From contig JAJKFH010000948.1 of NCBI GenBank assembly GCA_023333565.1, positions 2,802,001-2,866,000 of the forward strand: 64,000 bases of DNA. The letters are read 5' to 3'. Shown piece after piece: positions 35,839 through 50,383 of this stretch. A program made the translations under genes and the position numbers. Position 1 is the first letter of the stretch. Each line of letters starts with the position of its first letter. The notes under the pieces are model-generated. The model had not been told where the DNA came from and searched no databases. It saw only the letters and a program-made list of their open reading frames with translations. Source of the stretch: Puffinus mauretanicus. Taxonomy: Eukaryota > Chordata > Aves > Procellariiformes > Procellariidae.

Positions 35839-38800
35839 GTAAGTTTTTCTTTTCGCCACCTTTCACATTCCTCATCTCAAGGTCAAATGTGGTAAAAGTT
35901 TGGGTTTCTTAGCATGATAATAGAAACTTGCCTTTCACAGTAATCTTTTCTAAAACACAATTTAAGATTATGAAAAATTACAAAAGAATAATACTTTTCC
36001 ATGGTAAGCTTTCTTCATGACAGAGTCAGTCCAGCATAGGAAAAGGCAGGGATTCATAAAAGGGACACAGTTCTGTTATTAGGGAAAAAAAAAATGTTTG
36101 TGACTTAATTCTATGTGTTGCTTGTTATCCACACACCTCAGTGGAGGAGAGGGGGTTTTAAAAATTACAGCTTGCTTCACTTAAGGCAAGTCCACATTTC
36201 CTAGCTACTGGCTGATTCAGATGAAATTACTATCTTTCTGACCTTTATAGCCCTCTGGAAAAGAGAATACATCCTCTACAGCTGCCCTGTGTTGCCAAGT
36301 TTCTGCATTCAGGGCACACCAATTGTAACACTACTTCTGGAAGGAAGAAGAATTTTTTTGTTTTTTCTATTTGAATTACTGGAACGATAGATGTATGTTG
36401 GCCACCAAATGACTAGGCACACCCTTTCACTGTTTACACCTTTATATCTTTAATACCCTTTGTTGGGCAAAGCAAATGATACTGTCATGTACATCATGTA
36501 TACTTATAATTATATGAAAACATCTTTTGATTTGCACAGCACCTGTGTGTGGAGTGCGTATGTGTATATTTATATACATGTGTGCATATACAAATACATT
36601 TGTAAATTCTGCTGAAAATATCATCCCTAATTAGAACACATTTAAAAGGAGAAGTGTGTTTTTCCCCAGAGTTTAAATCTAAATTAAATCTAAACTTTCA
36701 GATATTTTGTCCTTAATCTTTATTGGAGAAGGAAAATAGCAGCTTACTGATAGGAAAAAGGCACCTGCAATATTTAATAGATACCCACAAAACAGAAGTG
36801 CTTCCCATGTGCAAACAGGCTGCTGACCTTTTATAGCTCATGAATTAGAGTAAAAGGTGAAGTATAAATATTTTCTGGCATTCTTTGACAGGATCATGCT
36901 ACTTTATCTTCTGTTTACCTTCTAAACCTTGGCATAGATTGCTCAGATATGCCATTCACAAGAAGTCAATTTTGCTTCGTTCCTTATTGATCATAGTGGC
37001 TGGCTGCTGCATTTAGGAAAGTCCTGACATGGATGCTTCTTACTTGAGGGCTGGGAAAAGATCCCAAATAATTGTGTCTACTGATTGGATGCTGCTAATA
37101 AGATCATCAGGAACAAACTGGAACTTCCATAATAACATCAGCAAAAAGGCATATCTCAAGAGACTGCAAATCAAAACCACTTTCATTAATTACTCAAGAT
37201 AACTGGGGTCCTACCTCTGATAAGTACTACTTTATAAGCAAAAATAATGAAGTAGAAGTGGGGCAGAATTTGAGAAAGATAAAGAAAGTAAGTGGACGTG
37301 AAATGCAGTTTGCTGTGTAATACAAAAGGCAGAATTGTCCACCGATACCTCATTGCTATGTAAATTAAGTGAAATGGGATTCTGTAGTTCTCTACTTAGA
37401 CAAACCTGTATGAGTAAGTAGTATCCATGCGATGCAGCATTATTTGGCCTAGACTGCCTGAATCTCTTCAGAGAAATACTACCCCACCATCATCAGATTC
37501 TGTATTTCTATTGCAAGAGGGCCTGTCTTACATCATTAAAAAGCTCTTAGATACTGTCCATGCCATGACCTAAACAAAACATTTCAAATACAAAATTGGA
37601 TTTTAAAAAATGTATTCCAAATGCCAAGTGTGGGCTCTTTGGGACCCTTCTTCCATCACTATTGATTTTTTCAGTAACACACCAAGAGACTAGCTGCATG
37701 CATCTTTGAATAAGGTTGTATTTTAACACTTTTTAATGTCATGCTGTTTATTCATATATTGCTTAAAATTCCAGATTTGCTTCTTTTCATTTTCTATACA
37801 TTTTAAAAGGTTGCTGAAAATGCACAGAAATAATGTGTGAAAATGCTAAATGAGGCTATTATTTTCCTTTGTTCTATGCTAATGAATTCATTAACAGTTG
37901 TTCAGTTATTATCAAGGGTATTCTTTAGTTGTTAGATTAGAAAGATTTTTATCTTATTCTTACTGTGAATCTGCTCATTACGTATCTGAGAAAAAGCAGA
38001 TGATTTCTCCTGCAGAAAAATAACACCCAAGCCCCCAAAACACAACCACAAAATGTTCTCATAATTTCCTTGACTCTGATGTGTGTTTGTTTAAGCTCTT
38101 CAGTTTGCTTTTTGAGAGATTTTCTGGAATATCACAATGAACTGTGTAAACATGTCAACAACTATAAGCAAGGAATGATAATATCAATGCTGTACTTACA
38201 ACAAGCAGTGTAAACACTAAGATATGGTTTTCCCATTCTATTATTCATCAAATAATCTTTCTAAGGCATAGAATAAAATAGGCATCTGTTCTACTTTTAT
38301 AGGTTTGGTTACTTTTTGTTTAGTTAGTGATAAAATTGCTTATCTTGTAGATGGCGCTTTCTTTTGTTGCTTACAGGTTTTCAACACTTAATAATGAACA
38401 TGTTCTTTAAAGATACAGCTCATTTCATCCAAAAACGTAGAAGTATTTTGAAATCCAGTCATTAATTAATGTTGCCTGACGTCACATCTACTTGTGAACA
38501 TATTACAAGTACACTTCACTGTTTTACCTGATGGTCCCCTATTTCATAGCTGTTCTTATTCACGCTGTCTTGATATTTATAACCCTTTCTATCCATGAGC
38601 TCTTTGGAGATATGGGATTGCTATATACTTTTAAGGAACTCGGTACAGGTAGATCTTGCTTCCTTGTTGAATCTTGTACAGTTTTATGAATTACGGATGA
38701 CCTTAGTAGATGACATAATAGGTGAAATTTATAATACAGGTTACAGACAACAACTGTCCTTTTATAGAAGGATAATTTATGCATTACATGAATGAGAAAT

Positions 38801-41800
38801 GCAAACTGAAGAAAGTACAATGTCTTGCAGCATATTGTCTTTGATGCCTTTCAAGTCTGTAGGGATGGTGTGTGGAGTCACAGGTGTGGCTGAAGTATAT
38901 TGTAAAAAGCTGTGAGATACCCCCATACTGTGGGGTAAGACAGACTCACATTACCAGGCTTGCATGTGCTCTCATTCTTGCTAATGTAAAATCATTCTCT
39001 AGACTGCTCTGTTTTTTCTCTGTTCCTGTTACACAGCAAAGACATGTACCTTTAGTCTATAACTGGGTCAAATGCTAAATGCCATAATCATGTAAATAAC
39101 CTCATGAATGGAAAAAAAGGAAGGTGAGGATTTAGGACAGTTATTATCCTTTTGAAGGCCATAATGATGCTTAACATATCTAAAAGTAATCTGGGATAAT
39201 AGCCGGAGCACTCAATACATAGCAGAGTAAAACCTCTCTTCTCTCTTGCAGCAGCTACTGACAGTATAGACGAACCAGCTACACTTGCCTTACTGCCAAT
39301 TCCAGCCCCTTTCCCTGGTGGCATTGTTCTTTCCACTCGTTCTGAGGTGCTTCAAAGGCTCCAGCCAGCTAGAGAAACAAAAAGTAGCCCCATAAGCATA
39401 CTATGTGGAGATACACCACATAAATACATTGGGCACCGCTGCTAGTGACCCACCCCTTCCCAACCTGACATCGAAGGAAGTATTTGAAGATCAGGAGGAG
39501 CTTCCTGCCCTGTGAGAAAGGGCTGGGCGTTGTGGAAAGAAGGTTCTCCTTGTATGTTACTTCCTACCACGCTATGCAGAACCCACCATGAGAGGCGGTA
39601 GAAAGGCGTTTATTGCTTGCTGCGAGGTGAATTAAAACATGTCCAGTGGAAAGTATTCAAGCAGTGTGAGAGAAGAAACAGCAAATTCTGGATTATGTAG
39701 TAAGTGACAGAAAATAAGGTTGTTCCTAGAGAACAGCTGCAGTGCTGAGATCCTCTGATTAAATAATTTGCTCAAGACTTAAGGCAGCCAGGAGCTTTAA
39801 CCATCATTGACAAATGTCCACCTTTACAGTCTATTTTGGCTTTCAGAATTATGTGTCTTCTATAAAAGAGAAGCTACCATTCAGATGAAAGTGATGGGCT
39901 TAAGGCAGAAATTACAGGTGGAGGCTTCTGTGCTTGTGTTATGTGGGCAGACAGATGAAACAGAGAGGTCCCTTTTGGCTTAAAGAGATCTAGGAGCTGA
40001 GCATAAAAGATTATGGCTTCCCAAATAAGCCGGGTCAAGTGTGTAGGATAGATCCTGAGGGAGTTTTGAAAGCAGAATGCTGAGGCCTGGCAGGTCAGAA
40101 AGGGTATCCCTGAAAGAATAAATCAGTCTTGAGCTCCTAACATAAAAATTTGTCTGGGAGTATTCACAAAAATGATCCATGTGCTTTAGGTATATTTGCT
40201 CCAAATTTATATATGCTCTGCAATAAATTTTGAATAAAAATATGATCATAGAGGGTAAATTTTAAACTTTCATGTGCAACTGACGTTTTATTTTAAACTC
40301 AGGCATACTGAAACAATATAAAACATGTGGGGCACAAGGGCTCCAAAGCCCTTGTTCTCTAGGCCAGAGTTTAGACAACCAAATAAATCGCACAAGCATC
40401 TAGCTTCATCATTGCAGTTAGGACCAGACATGAAGAATTACCTTATATGAATGTGATGAGACAAAATTAAATTTAAACTTCTAACGTAGTCAATAAATTT
40501 TGCAATAGTCTAATTTTTCAGGGAATCCTGCCTCAAGCAAGGACCACAATGGGAGATATACAAATTTTTTAATTTCTGATGCCATTTATCTGTTTTCTCC
40601 TTTTAAAGGATTCGGTGTTTCATCAGCTCTATAATTGTACTTGTCCAGTCAAGAACTAGAAGTAATGTTACACAACTTTATGTATCTACTTGAGCAATTG
40701 TGACAGGCAGATGCCATATAAAACTGTCAACAATCTGCAAATTAAAAATTAAAAATAAAAAATATGTTATGTATGTGCCAACAAACGAATTCTAAGGAAT
40801 AACTCTTTGGTCATGGACATTCCATCATTAGAAAACATATGCTAATTTCACTAATTATTCTTGTATACATTTTTTTTTCCCTTTGTGCTGCAAATAACAT
40901 GAGGAATGTCTGCATAAGCAACTAAGGTGTGGTTTGAAAGCTATGCAGTGTTTCTGTGTTTAAATGGGTACTAAGCAGGCTCCATGTATTTTAAGTTGCT
41001 ACTATTCTCTCTTTAGAGATGTTTGTTGTTCATGACCTTTTAAAATTTTAAAATCTTATTAGGATGTTAGTCTTGATGTGATCATGTCCTATGGATATAG
41101 ACTTACAAGTCCATGCCCTGTCAGTGGTAAGCTCCAGATATGATTTCTTTCTAATGCCCTTATGTAGTCCAGAACTTAATCACCTCTATGTAAAAGGCCT
41201 TATAATTACCAAGCATCAGTGCCAATTGCAAGGTTGCTAATGAAACTGAGATTATTAAGAAAGAAAAAAAATCCTTTGGAACTTTATTTTCAGAAGTGTA
41301 ACCATAACTAACATGGTGCAGTTTGAGGCTCTGAAATCTATCGCATCCTCAGAGAGCTCCACACAAAATGATAAAGGATACTGAATACCAGATTGTGAAG
41401 GTGGGAAAAAAAATACTGATGAAACCAAAGTGAGTGTTAGTCCCCTTTAACAGTAGCAACACTAGACTCATCCTGTTTTGTACAGTGATTATGCTAACAT
41501 GGCCTATTTTTTTCTGCAACACCTTCATACTTTCATAACTACCAATGTTCATAGCAGTAAATAAATGCATGCACTGGAATAATCTCACTGAACACAAATA
41601 ATAGTCTATGTTACAGCAGATCCTGGGTCAAGGGAGAGATGATAGGCTATAACTTCTGGCCCTCAAACCCGTGCACGCTGGGATACTGCTGCCAATGCAT
41701 TGGCCAACATGTCTTCTTTCTTTATGATTTCTTGTCTGTGCCTGGGGTGGGTGTAGAAAATGGAGTATGACAGGCATGGAGGGAACAGTGGCTGAGGTGG

Positions 41801-43959
41801 GGGAAACAAAATATCTTGCCTGTTATATATGGTCATAGGAGAAGAGAAGTAGAAGCTTCCAGGAGGGGAGCTTACAAGGGAGCAAAACAGCCAGGTCTTT
41901 GCATTCATAATTCCAGGAGCTTCTCCATATGGAGACAGAAATACAGCCCATGCCCTAACAGGCTGTTGTTGTATTACTCTGGCTTACTTTTGGAAAAACT
42001 TTACCAGCAGATTAATGAAAATATTGCTCTCAAACCTGGTTTCAAAGGGGAGAGACAGTCTAGCCTAGTGTCACAATTTCAGTCAAATACCACTTTATTA
42101 ACACCCAGTCCAGTAGGACAATAATGGAAATAATTTTGTCCTGTTGTAGGCAAGATTGCCTACCATTAGTCTGTTGTATGTTCTTCTGAAATCGTTGTTA
42201 CCTGCAAATCTTTCTCATTCAATCTTTTCAATTGCTTACCGTTTCTAAGGTGAAAGGTATGACATTTTTCATTCTTGTTTCCTTAGTGCTTTGCAAGCTC
42301 CAATGTTTGCACATCAATAGCAATTTTCTAAATGTTTCTGCTTCCCAAGGACCTCTCACTACCTGAAGAGACTTAAGAAAAAATCTGTTTGAAATTTGAT
42401 GAGTTTTTCTCCGTGTTACGTTTTTTGTAGACTCATAGATTTATTCCCAAAAATATTTGTTTAGGTGTAGTTATGACCATTCTTCTCTGTTTTCAGCTAT
42501 TCCTATTTCCAAATATTAGATCTGTGTTGAAAACTACTCTCATTTGTTTTGCACTGAAACTGCTCACTACTACTATTAGCTGTATATATATCTTTTCTTT
42601 TAGGCTGGAGATTTCAAAGCACTTTCAATGTTTTTTTTAAAGTGCAAAATTATTTAAATTGTTTTCTCTGTTTTTTTTTTTCTCACTCAGCTTTATAAAA
42701 AAGTCTTTCTAGACTATGCATTGAAGTTGGAAATTCATTCCTATGCTAAGGAAAGCATAAGAAACTGTTTTAAGCTTTCCAGCCAAAGTTGCAGTGAGGC
42801 ATAAACATTTTGTTGTGCCCTCAGCAGGACTGGATTTCATTCTAAGCACCAGAGACCTCAGAGCACTTTGAAGACTTGCCACAAATTGTTGTTAATCCTT
42901 GTGTTCCTGCCTCAGAGTTTTCATATCCTCTGTAACTTTATTATGTGTATTTCTCCTTCTATATGCCAGGGTCAATAAAATTCATGTAAGAAGTACACTA
43001 TTTTACAAGCCAGAAATATCACATTGGGTAGAATAATTCCATGACATTCAAAAATGAGACCTCTGTTTCTGTTCTCACATTGCAGGCGTGTCTGCTGAGT
43101 GAGAAATGCCAGCCACTCTCCCACGGCAATATACTGGGCTGACACTAAACTAGCTGCAGGATCTTTGGAGAGATTGAATAATAGATTCTCACTCTGTGGC
43201 GAGCGGGAATTTGCACAGGTGGGAGAGGAGTGCCATCATTGGAGGTCAAATCCACATCCTGTTTACTTCAGTGTAGCAGGTACATGTTGAGCACGAATTG
43301 GGCTCGATGTCTAACTATTGATTCTGCTTGACATTCAATTATCAAGATATAGTTAAATTCCACACAAGAAGAAGTCAGCACAACTAACTAGGGATAATTT
43401 TGTTCTACTCCAGATATTGGTCTGGATGATTCTCTCTGCTCTTTGTACGTATTTGCAAAAATATTTATTTTGCTCCATTATGGTTAATCTCTGAAGTCAG
43501 AGGTTGGGTTAGAAGTCAGCTGATAAAGAACGTTCCCTTTCTGCTTGGCTCAGAAAAGAAATGGGATTGTTACATTCATGGTACCTGTTATCTTTCCCTG
43601 TGGAAGTTACCATAAATTCAACATCAGTACTTAACCACAGCATCACAGAAAAGGAGCAGATGGGGTTTTGAGGGAGAAAAATAATCATTTAGTGTTTAAA
43701 ATATATCTTTTTTAATCAGAAAAAATGTCTGGGAAAAAAATGAAAACATGTAAATAGCTATTTACTATAATAGGCCATATTAAAACTCCCTGAAGTGAGT
43801 TAAGATTTTATTTTATCGCTGAATTGCGCTTTAATATAGGCTCCATAAAAACTGACTTAGTCTTTTACACTGACTTGAGAGGAGTATATGTTATATTCAA
43901 TAACCTCTGTCAAATAAAGGTACAAATCTAATTAAGCAATAAATCCATAAAAATTGTTA
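35839..43959. other. AT-rich unique non-coding sequence
   Basis: No gene or known mobile element is recognised. Small items include an alternating purine-pyrimidine stretch near 36545-36595, TTTTAAAATTTTAAAA at about 41038-41053, and a repeat-free motif-rich stretch near 41190-41260. A slightly GC-richer piece at 39410-39620 shows no family I can name. All open frames are under about 105 codons. Confidence 0.65.
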
Positions 43960-44110
43960 CAGACAGTTAATGAGTGGCTTGCATTTTTGTAACAGCAATA
44001 ACATATTAAAAAAAGCATTAGCTGTTATAGGATGGCTGGAGTAGTTGTACTGATAAATTAGTCATTCTGGCATTTCATGACTAATTTTAATCACTTGGAG
44101 CTGCAGAGAT
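43960..44110. promoter_or_regulatory. Candidate conserved regulatory stretch
   Basis: It contains repeated ATTAG/CTAAT cores (near 44020, 44058, 44082 and 44087), GTTAATGAG at the start and an E-box-like CAGCTG-type site near 44100. It has no simple repeats. The texture resembles ancient vertebrate non-coding elements; only alignment to other vertebrates could confirm it. Confidence 0.2.
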
Positions 44111-46706
44111 GTGCTTGGTTTAGAATTTGTGCTATTATTCTTAAATTCAATGAAAAAAAGTTAATCTAAGTATCTGTCCATATTTGTAAGATATTAATTG
44201 TAAAAAGATATTTGTTTTTTCCTGTTAAAGCTATTGTTCTCAATACCACCAGCATCTCTGGCTGAGAGAGATCTAGATTCGATACAAACAAGTAGGTACA
44301 GAAATCACCAGTTTGCAGTTACACATTGTCACGTCAACTATTTTTTAACAAGAGTCAAATAAAGAGGTACATTTGTGTAGTATCTTAATTTCAGGAATAT
44401 AACATTAATTTCACCCATATACTCTGATATGAATAAGTCAGAAATATGTCTAAACCTTAGTTCAAAATTCGAATTAAGTCAAAGGCAGAGCACTAGTTAG
44501 GATTCTCTCCCTGCCCCCCCACCTTCTAGTTAATAACTAGATGGGATAGTTTGCTGCTCCTTTTTCTTTCTTTGTTTTTAGGAAAACCTATTGCTTATGG
44601 GCCTTTTCTTGTTGCAGGTTAATCACATTGAACCGCGCACACCTCCTGTTTGTTTCCCTGGCAAGCAGGGAATTGCACACATTGCAGATAGTGGATTCCT
44701 TGTTTCTAACACTAGCCAATCTAATGGTCTTAGGGGAGCTGCAGAGTACCATCAGGGGACCAAAAAGTCATAGTCTGTTTGGGACTAATGACCTCTTCTG
44801 GGGTCATGAACAGAATTAGATAAATGAGAGAGGCTTCTGGTAGTTAGCAAGGGAGGGAGGAAGATGATTGCAGGCAGGCAGAGAATCACAAGCAGCCCTG
44901 AGAATTACCTAGTCTCACATCAGAGCAGGACTTCAGCGTTAAATGGCAATTGTTCTATTGCAGTTTAGACCAGCAAATGTCTGTGATGAAACCTCTGTAT
45001 TGTTCTGGGCTGACACAGTGCTATCTTTCCTAAAATAGTATTATTTCAGAGGTTGTTTTATGTTAATTGTATACCTTTAAGCCACTGCTTAATGGAATGA
45101 AAGACACCAAGCAATGAATTCAAAAGCTGTAAAAATGAATCTGTCACATATCCGATGGTATGTCTATTCCTGCAATGCTTTTAACAGTGAGGAAGAGCCA
45201 GGTGGTGTTTTTATTTCTACCAGATAAATACTATATGCAGCTGTTTTAGTTTGTGATCTTAAATATGTGTATGCAACTTGTAGTTGTTGTAATATGCTTA
45301 GTAATAATACTTTATACCCCTGCAGCACATTCCAAGTGGAAATATAAATCCCCTTACAGGCATTAATGAATTAAAGTCTAAACCACAGTTACCTGACAAA
45401 AAACTACTGTATTTCTCTTGAAAAAGAATCTATGATATCTATTACTTTAAAATAAATAGTACACAGTTGGTTTATTCATTGTTCTCATCAACTGGAAAAA
45501 GCTAATAAACACAATGGGCCAGCTTTATTTATATCTCTTTTAGAGCAAGGGCCTGCATTTGCTCATGAATGTCATAGGTGAAAATCAAACTTCTGCAGAA
45601 AGGTCACGAAGCTTTCAGGATTTGTTAGTGTCTCAAAGAAAATATTGCATAGGAGCTAACAAATACGTAGGATTTCTCATGTGAAGAAGAAAGAACTACA
45701 GAAGCTGAGGCTAGGTCCTTCATCCTTGATGAAAAGCAGCTGAAATATTTTATTTTAGAAATGTGTTTCTATATAAATTTCCACCATAGAGTCACATCTT
45801 TTTAACATTGTATATTTTTTCTTTTCCTTGAGTAGATTCTCTCCTTTTTTACCAAATTTAAATGTGGTAAGAATTTAAAGGAAACTAAGGTTGTGAGTTT
45901 GTGCTACATTATACTCTTCTACACTACTTTACTTGTATGAAGTGACTCTGCTTAAAAGCACAGGTGTCGGGCGTGAGTCATCATATAGCCTACACCACTC
46001 CACTGCTTCTGATGTTGTGGAGGTTGAAGTAGGGGAGCTAACAGAAAACAGAGAGCTGGAAATTGGAAGCTGAGGTCCTCCTTGGATAAATGTGTCCACA
46101 GGTAGTATAATTTGCACTGCAACTGATTATCAGAACTTATTTTATAGATGATTTGTGAGTTATACCCACAAAAAGTGTGGGTATATGCCAGAAATACTAC
46201 TACACCAGATATATTACTATGTCAAACACATTAGGGCCAAGGAGGTAGATGGCAGCTTCAAAAGGTTCATCTAATCCAGAAACCTCCGGTGATGCTTGAC
46301 TGAAACTAACAAGTTACCTGCCATTATCATTGAAGACCATAGGAGGAAGTTAGATAAAAGCTAGGTGCAGGGACCCTATGACACACCCTCTGGGCAGATG
46401 ATATGGATAAACTTGGTCTTCTCTTATTTATACCTGCAGGAACTAATCTGGCAGGGATTCAAATAACTCCATACTATTCCAATATTAATTAATTCTTCTA
46501 TACACTGGCTTGTATAGATCATGGTAACAGATGAAGGATTTCATGGCTTTACATATTCAGTAATAATGCTGAATTTCATGGTTTATCATGTTGTCAAAGA
46601 TTAACAAGACTGATTTAAAATTACTGGAGGAGCTGTTGTGTAGTAAAAGAAGGAAATCTCCTCAAATTGTTTTAAGATATTTTATATACGGGAAAATGTT
46701 TTTTCA
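44111..46706. other. AT-rich unique non-coding sequence
   Basis: No gene is seen. It includes an eight-C run near 44513 and the small hairpin listed separately. Overlapping plus frames at 44591-44819 lie in different phases with no recognised domain. Confidence 0.68.
46161..46185. repeat. Perfect 10-bp inverted repeat with 5-base loop
   Basis: TATACCCACA (46161-46170) and its exact reverse complement (46176-46185) flank AAAAG. It is a short cruciform or RNA hairpin candidate with no terminator-like T-run after it. Confidence 0.85.
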
Positions 46707-46892
46707 TTTTCTCTTTTCTCTCTTCTCTTTTCTCTTCTCTTTTCTCTTCTCTTCTCTTTTCTCTTCTCTTCTCTTTTCTCTTCTCTTCTCTTTTCTCTTC
46801 TCTTCTCTTTTCTCTTCTCTTCTCTTTTCTCTTCTCTTTTCTTTTTTTTTCTCTTTTCTTTTCTTTTCTCTTTTCTTTTCTTTTCTTTTCTT
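46707..46892. repeat. 186-bp pure pyrimidine tract with 17-bp minisatellite core
   Basis: Every base from 46707 to 46892 is C or T. The core 46740-46824 is five perfect copies of a 17-bp unit, TTTT plus CTCTTCTCTTCTC; the second part is mirror-symmetric. Flanks are simpler TTTTC/TCTTT repeats. Such mirror-symmetric homopyrimidine DNA can form intramolecular triplex (H-DNA). Frames open on both strands through it encode only F/S/L or K/R/E and are artefacts. Confidence 0.97.
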
Positions 46893-49800
46893 GAAATTGA
46901 TAATATTCTTATTAGAGACACTCAATTCATCTCCCACTAATAAAAGTTATATGTCATTCAGATATGGACCATTCAAATATGGACAGTAAAGTCAGAGAAA
47001 TCCATAGGAAACCAATCAGTCCAGACATGGGATAATCAGAATATATTTTCTTCATAGTCATCCTTGGATGATGTTTATCCAGTACAGAGCATTAGTTCAT
47101 GCATGTCTAAGTGGAATTTAATTAGAATTTACCTGGAATGTGTAACTGCCTTCATGAAAGCAGTTTCTACAGGGGCAAATCTCATTGGTCTTCATTTTGT
47201 GCTCAAGAAATTCCTAAGCAGACTTTCCAGAGTGCAATTTCAGGGTTTTTTTTTTCCTTATTAGTCATATCCTCAACTTAACAAGGCATTTAAAAATACC
47301 TGTCCACTGTTGAATGGTCCATCGACAAATATTTTATGCATTTCAGTTTTACTATGTCTAGCCCATGTCACCCACTTAAGATATATATTACAGTGCCACC
47401 ACACGGACTCTCACATTTTGAAAACACAGCTTTTTATCAGAAAAATGATGTAAAGAAATATTATTCATGTGTATAGACTGAGGAGAGACCTGATATTTTA
47501 TTAAGTCTCTTCTTAAACTGTTATGTGTTCTTTCTTTATGTGGTCTAAATTTTAAAACCAATATATTTTTATGGTCTTTCAGTTAATGTGATTGCAATGT
47601 TTCTTCTAATTAGTTTCTATCAAGATTCTTATACCTGATACAAACATAGAACATCCTTACAAAGTCCATGGCATATTCTTATATTCTTTAAAATGTATCC
47701 ATCCAAAACCACTTCTGAATCTAAAAGTCTATCTCTACGTTTTGCAGTTATTTATTGTTGGCTAAGGGACCGATAGTTCAGCAATTTATGCCAACAGATG
47801 TATTCACAACCTGATTGCCAGATGCTCAAACAATACTTTGCTTTTGCTGCATGAAGGCTAACTCCATGCTCCCTATGGAGATGTCTACAACGTTTGTAAA
47901 GGGCTCACAGGAATTTAGGATCTCAGAAAGGAACTTTACATAACTGGACGGCTGCCCAGGAAATCAGGGATGTATATAGACTGAGAGAGAGTAAATAAGT
48001 TGGCATGGGTGGAAGCTGAAACGCATCCTCAGAAGAGGCAATGAGGATCACCACCTAAACTATTTCACTTCTGCATTTTTGCTTTTCTGATCTGCACTGT
48101 TTTAATTTACAGACTCTCTCACAGGTCTGTATCAATTTTCTTAGTGAAACAGAGGCAAAGTCACACAGCCGTGCTATGTCAAGCTGGGCCTTGGTTAGTC
48201 AGCTGAACTCCTGGACATTACAGTGCCAGAAAGCAAGCTAAGGGTTAAAATGTGGATAATCACACGTTAGCACTACAGCCCATTTCCTGGTCTTGTTTAC
48301 TTTACTGGTATGTATGTAGCCAGCTGTCTGCCAAAGCTGTAGCTTTTCCATAAAGTCATATTTATTTGTAGGATAATGAATCAGACAGAAAATCAATGCG
48401 ACATTTCAAATATGGCCTCATTAGTGCCCTTGTTTAGTGTCAGGGAAAAAATATCCAGAAGTTGCTCAACATTTTGCTTCTCACTTCCAGGAATTATATT
48501 TTCCTTGCCTTATTGTCTTTACACATTGTGTTGAATTTGATTCTAGCCACTAACCCTATAATCCTTAGCTTACTCTGTGCTTTATGGTTGTGATCTTTGA
48601 CTGGCTATTTCTTTATTTGTCCCACAGATTTATTAATTTGCTTCTGCTCCTCTGAGTTGTATAAACTGCTTACTCATCCCACACTCTTTCTGCAGAGTCG
48701 CTGCGGACTTTGCTGCACTCCCCGAGTCACACGCAGCAGGAGAACTGTAAGAGAACAGTGCTGTTTACTCATATGATTCCTTCACCTCTTCACATAACTT
48801 ACTATTTCTGTTTACAAATGCACTCTGCCTCTGATCTCCCCAGTCCTAGCTTTTTCTTTTCTTATGCTTCAGAGATTTTGTGTCATTTACTGATTCTTGC
48901 AGTCTAAGAGAGCAGAATCATTTCCTTTGAAGTGATTTCGGATTAAAGCAATTCACAACTGTCTCCTCATCTTTGTCAGTCATTCATTGCCACTCCTACC
49001 CTGCCATCTCTGTTTTTGTCAGCCCAGTTGGGGTTTTCAGTTTGATTGTTTTATGGTGATGCACCAGAAGTTCAATAGAGGAACTGATCTGGACTACAAA
49101 TAACTTCATTTTATTTTATGTGAAGCAGGCCTCATTAGCAGTCATGTTGCACAGTACTGTTGATGATCTTCTACAACAATATGAAAGAACCAGCAAAATG
49201 GTGGGAGCCTGGTAATGATGAGAAAGGATAACAGTGAACAATCAGTGCAGTACCATAAGTAGGCATTGCCATAGGGAAATGGTACGCAGAAGCATCACTT
49301 AGTATGAATAGCTTTCTCTTTATATTTTTTAAATGATTGTGCAAACTACTGAAGTCTTTTGGTATCTGAATTACATAGGTAAGTTTGCAAAACCGGTTAG
49401 TGGAAACTGAAACTTGGATAGCAATACTCAGATTTTTCAGTTCTGAATTTCAACACGTAAGCTTCACTTTTGCATCCCTTTCTTCTCTTTGTTTCTTTAC
49501 TCTCACAACTTCCAACTTTTTTTGCAGTCTTTAATTTCTTCTATATTTTTTAATATATCTTCTCTGATTTACTGTAGAACTGCTACAGGCAGAAAAACAA
49601 GGATATTTTTGATCACCCACAAAAGCTGCTTTATTGATCATCTTCCTTTATCCTACTTTTTTCATGTCATGCACATATCCATAAGGTACAATGCCTATGG
49701 AAACTGCATGTTCCATACAGTACTTGGCTTCAAAACAGCTGTTGAGTATAAGAGAACCAGATAGACAGTCATGAAGTGGAACATGGAAAGTGACATTATT

Positions 49801-50291
49801 TCAGGTTTCTTGGATCCCATGACCTCACAGGTCAAATTCTTTGAACAGCTATACAAGAGACAGAAAAGCCTTCTGAGCTGTAGGGCCTACTGGAAAAGCA
49901 AAAGCAGGTCAGTCCTTCATCCAGAACGATACTGAATTAACCTTTTTTTTTTTTTTTAATTTATTTTAAAGAAAATGAAGTTTTATGGGTGTCAAAAACC
50001 TTTTCAGCTATAATTCTTTGAATTTAGGAGTGGTTAGGTATTTGTCTCCTCATTAATTTGAATTTTAAAAGATTCTTCATCTAGGAAACACGTCATTTGT
50101 ATTCAGGAATTTTTAAGTCATACGTTAGGGTATCTTTCAGTCATGTATGATCGATGGCCTGTTTCTGCATCTAGGTACCTATGAGTCATTTTAAAAAAAT
50201 GTTGTCTCTTCAGACTGATAGTATTATTATGGCATTGTTTTTAAGTTAACACAACCTTTTTAATCTAAAATTTCTAAAGCATGCATGAAAT
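46893..50291. other. AT-rich unique non-coding sequence
   Basis: No gene is recognised. It holds a run of about 15 T near 49943-49957. Short plus frames at 48710-48907 and 49489-49764 show no identifiable features. Confidence 0.7.
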
Positions 50292-50383
50292 AATCATAGA
50301 ATCATAGAATCATAGAATCAGTAAGGTTGGAAAAGACCTTTAAGATCATCGAGTCCAACCGTCAATCCAATACACCATGCCCA
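50292..50383 (-). repeat. CR1 3' UTR and terminal octamer repeats
   Basis: The plus-strand view starts with three AATCATAG copies plus AATCA (50292-50320). It is followed by gtaaggttggaaaagacctt and aagatcatcgagtccaacc, a characteristic CR1 3' end. In this family the 3' end is the part recognised by the element's own reverse transcriptase when priming at the target. Confidence 0.9.

Noticed and set aside
46588..46989. Long open frames on both strands (about 133 codons plus, 77-79 minus).
   Set aside because: They run through the pure pyrimidine tract and encode only F/S/L or K/R/E runs. The openness is a base-composition artefact.
49943..49957. T-run as a possible minus-strand retrocopy tail.
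   Set aside because: Nothing recognisable lies on the expected side; homopolymers are frequent in this DNA.
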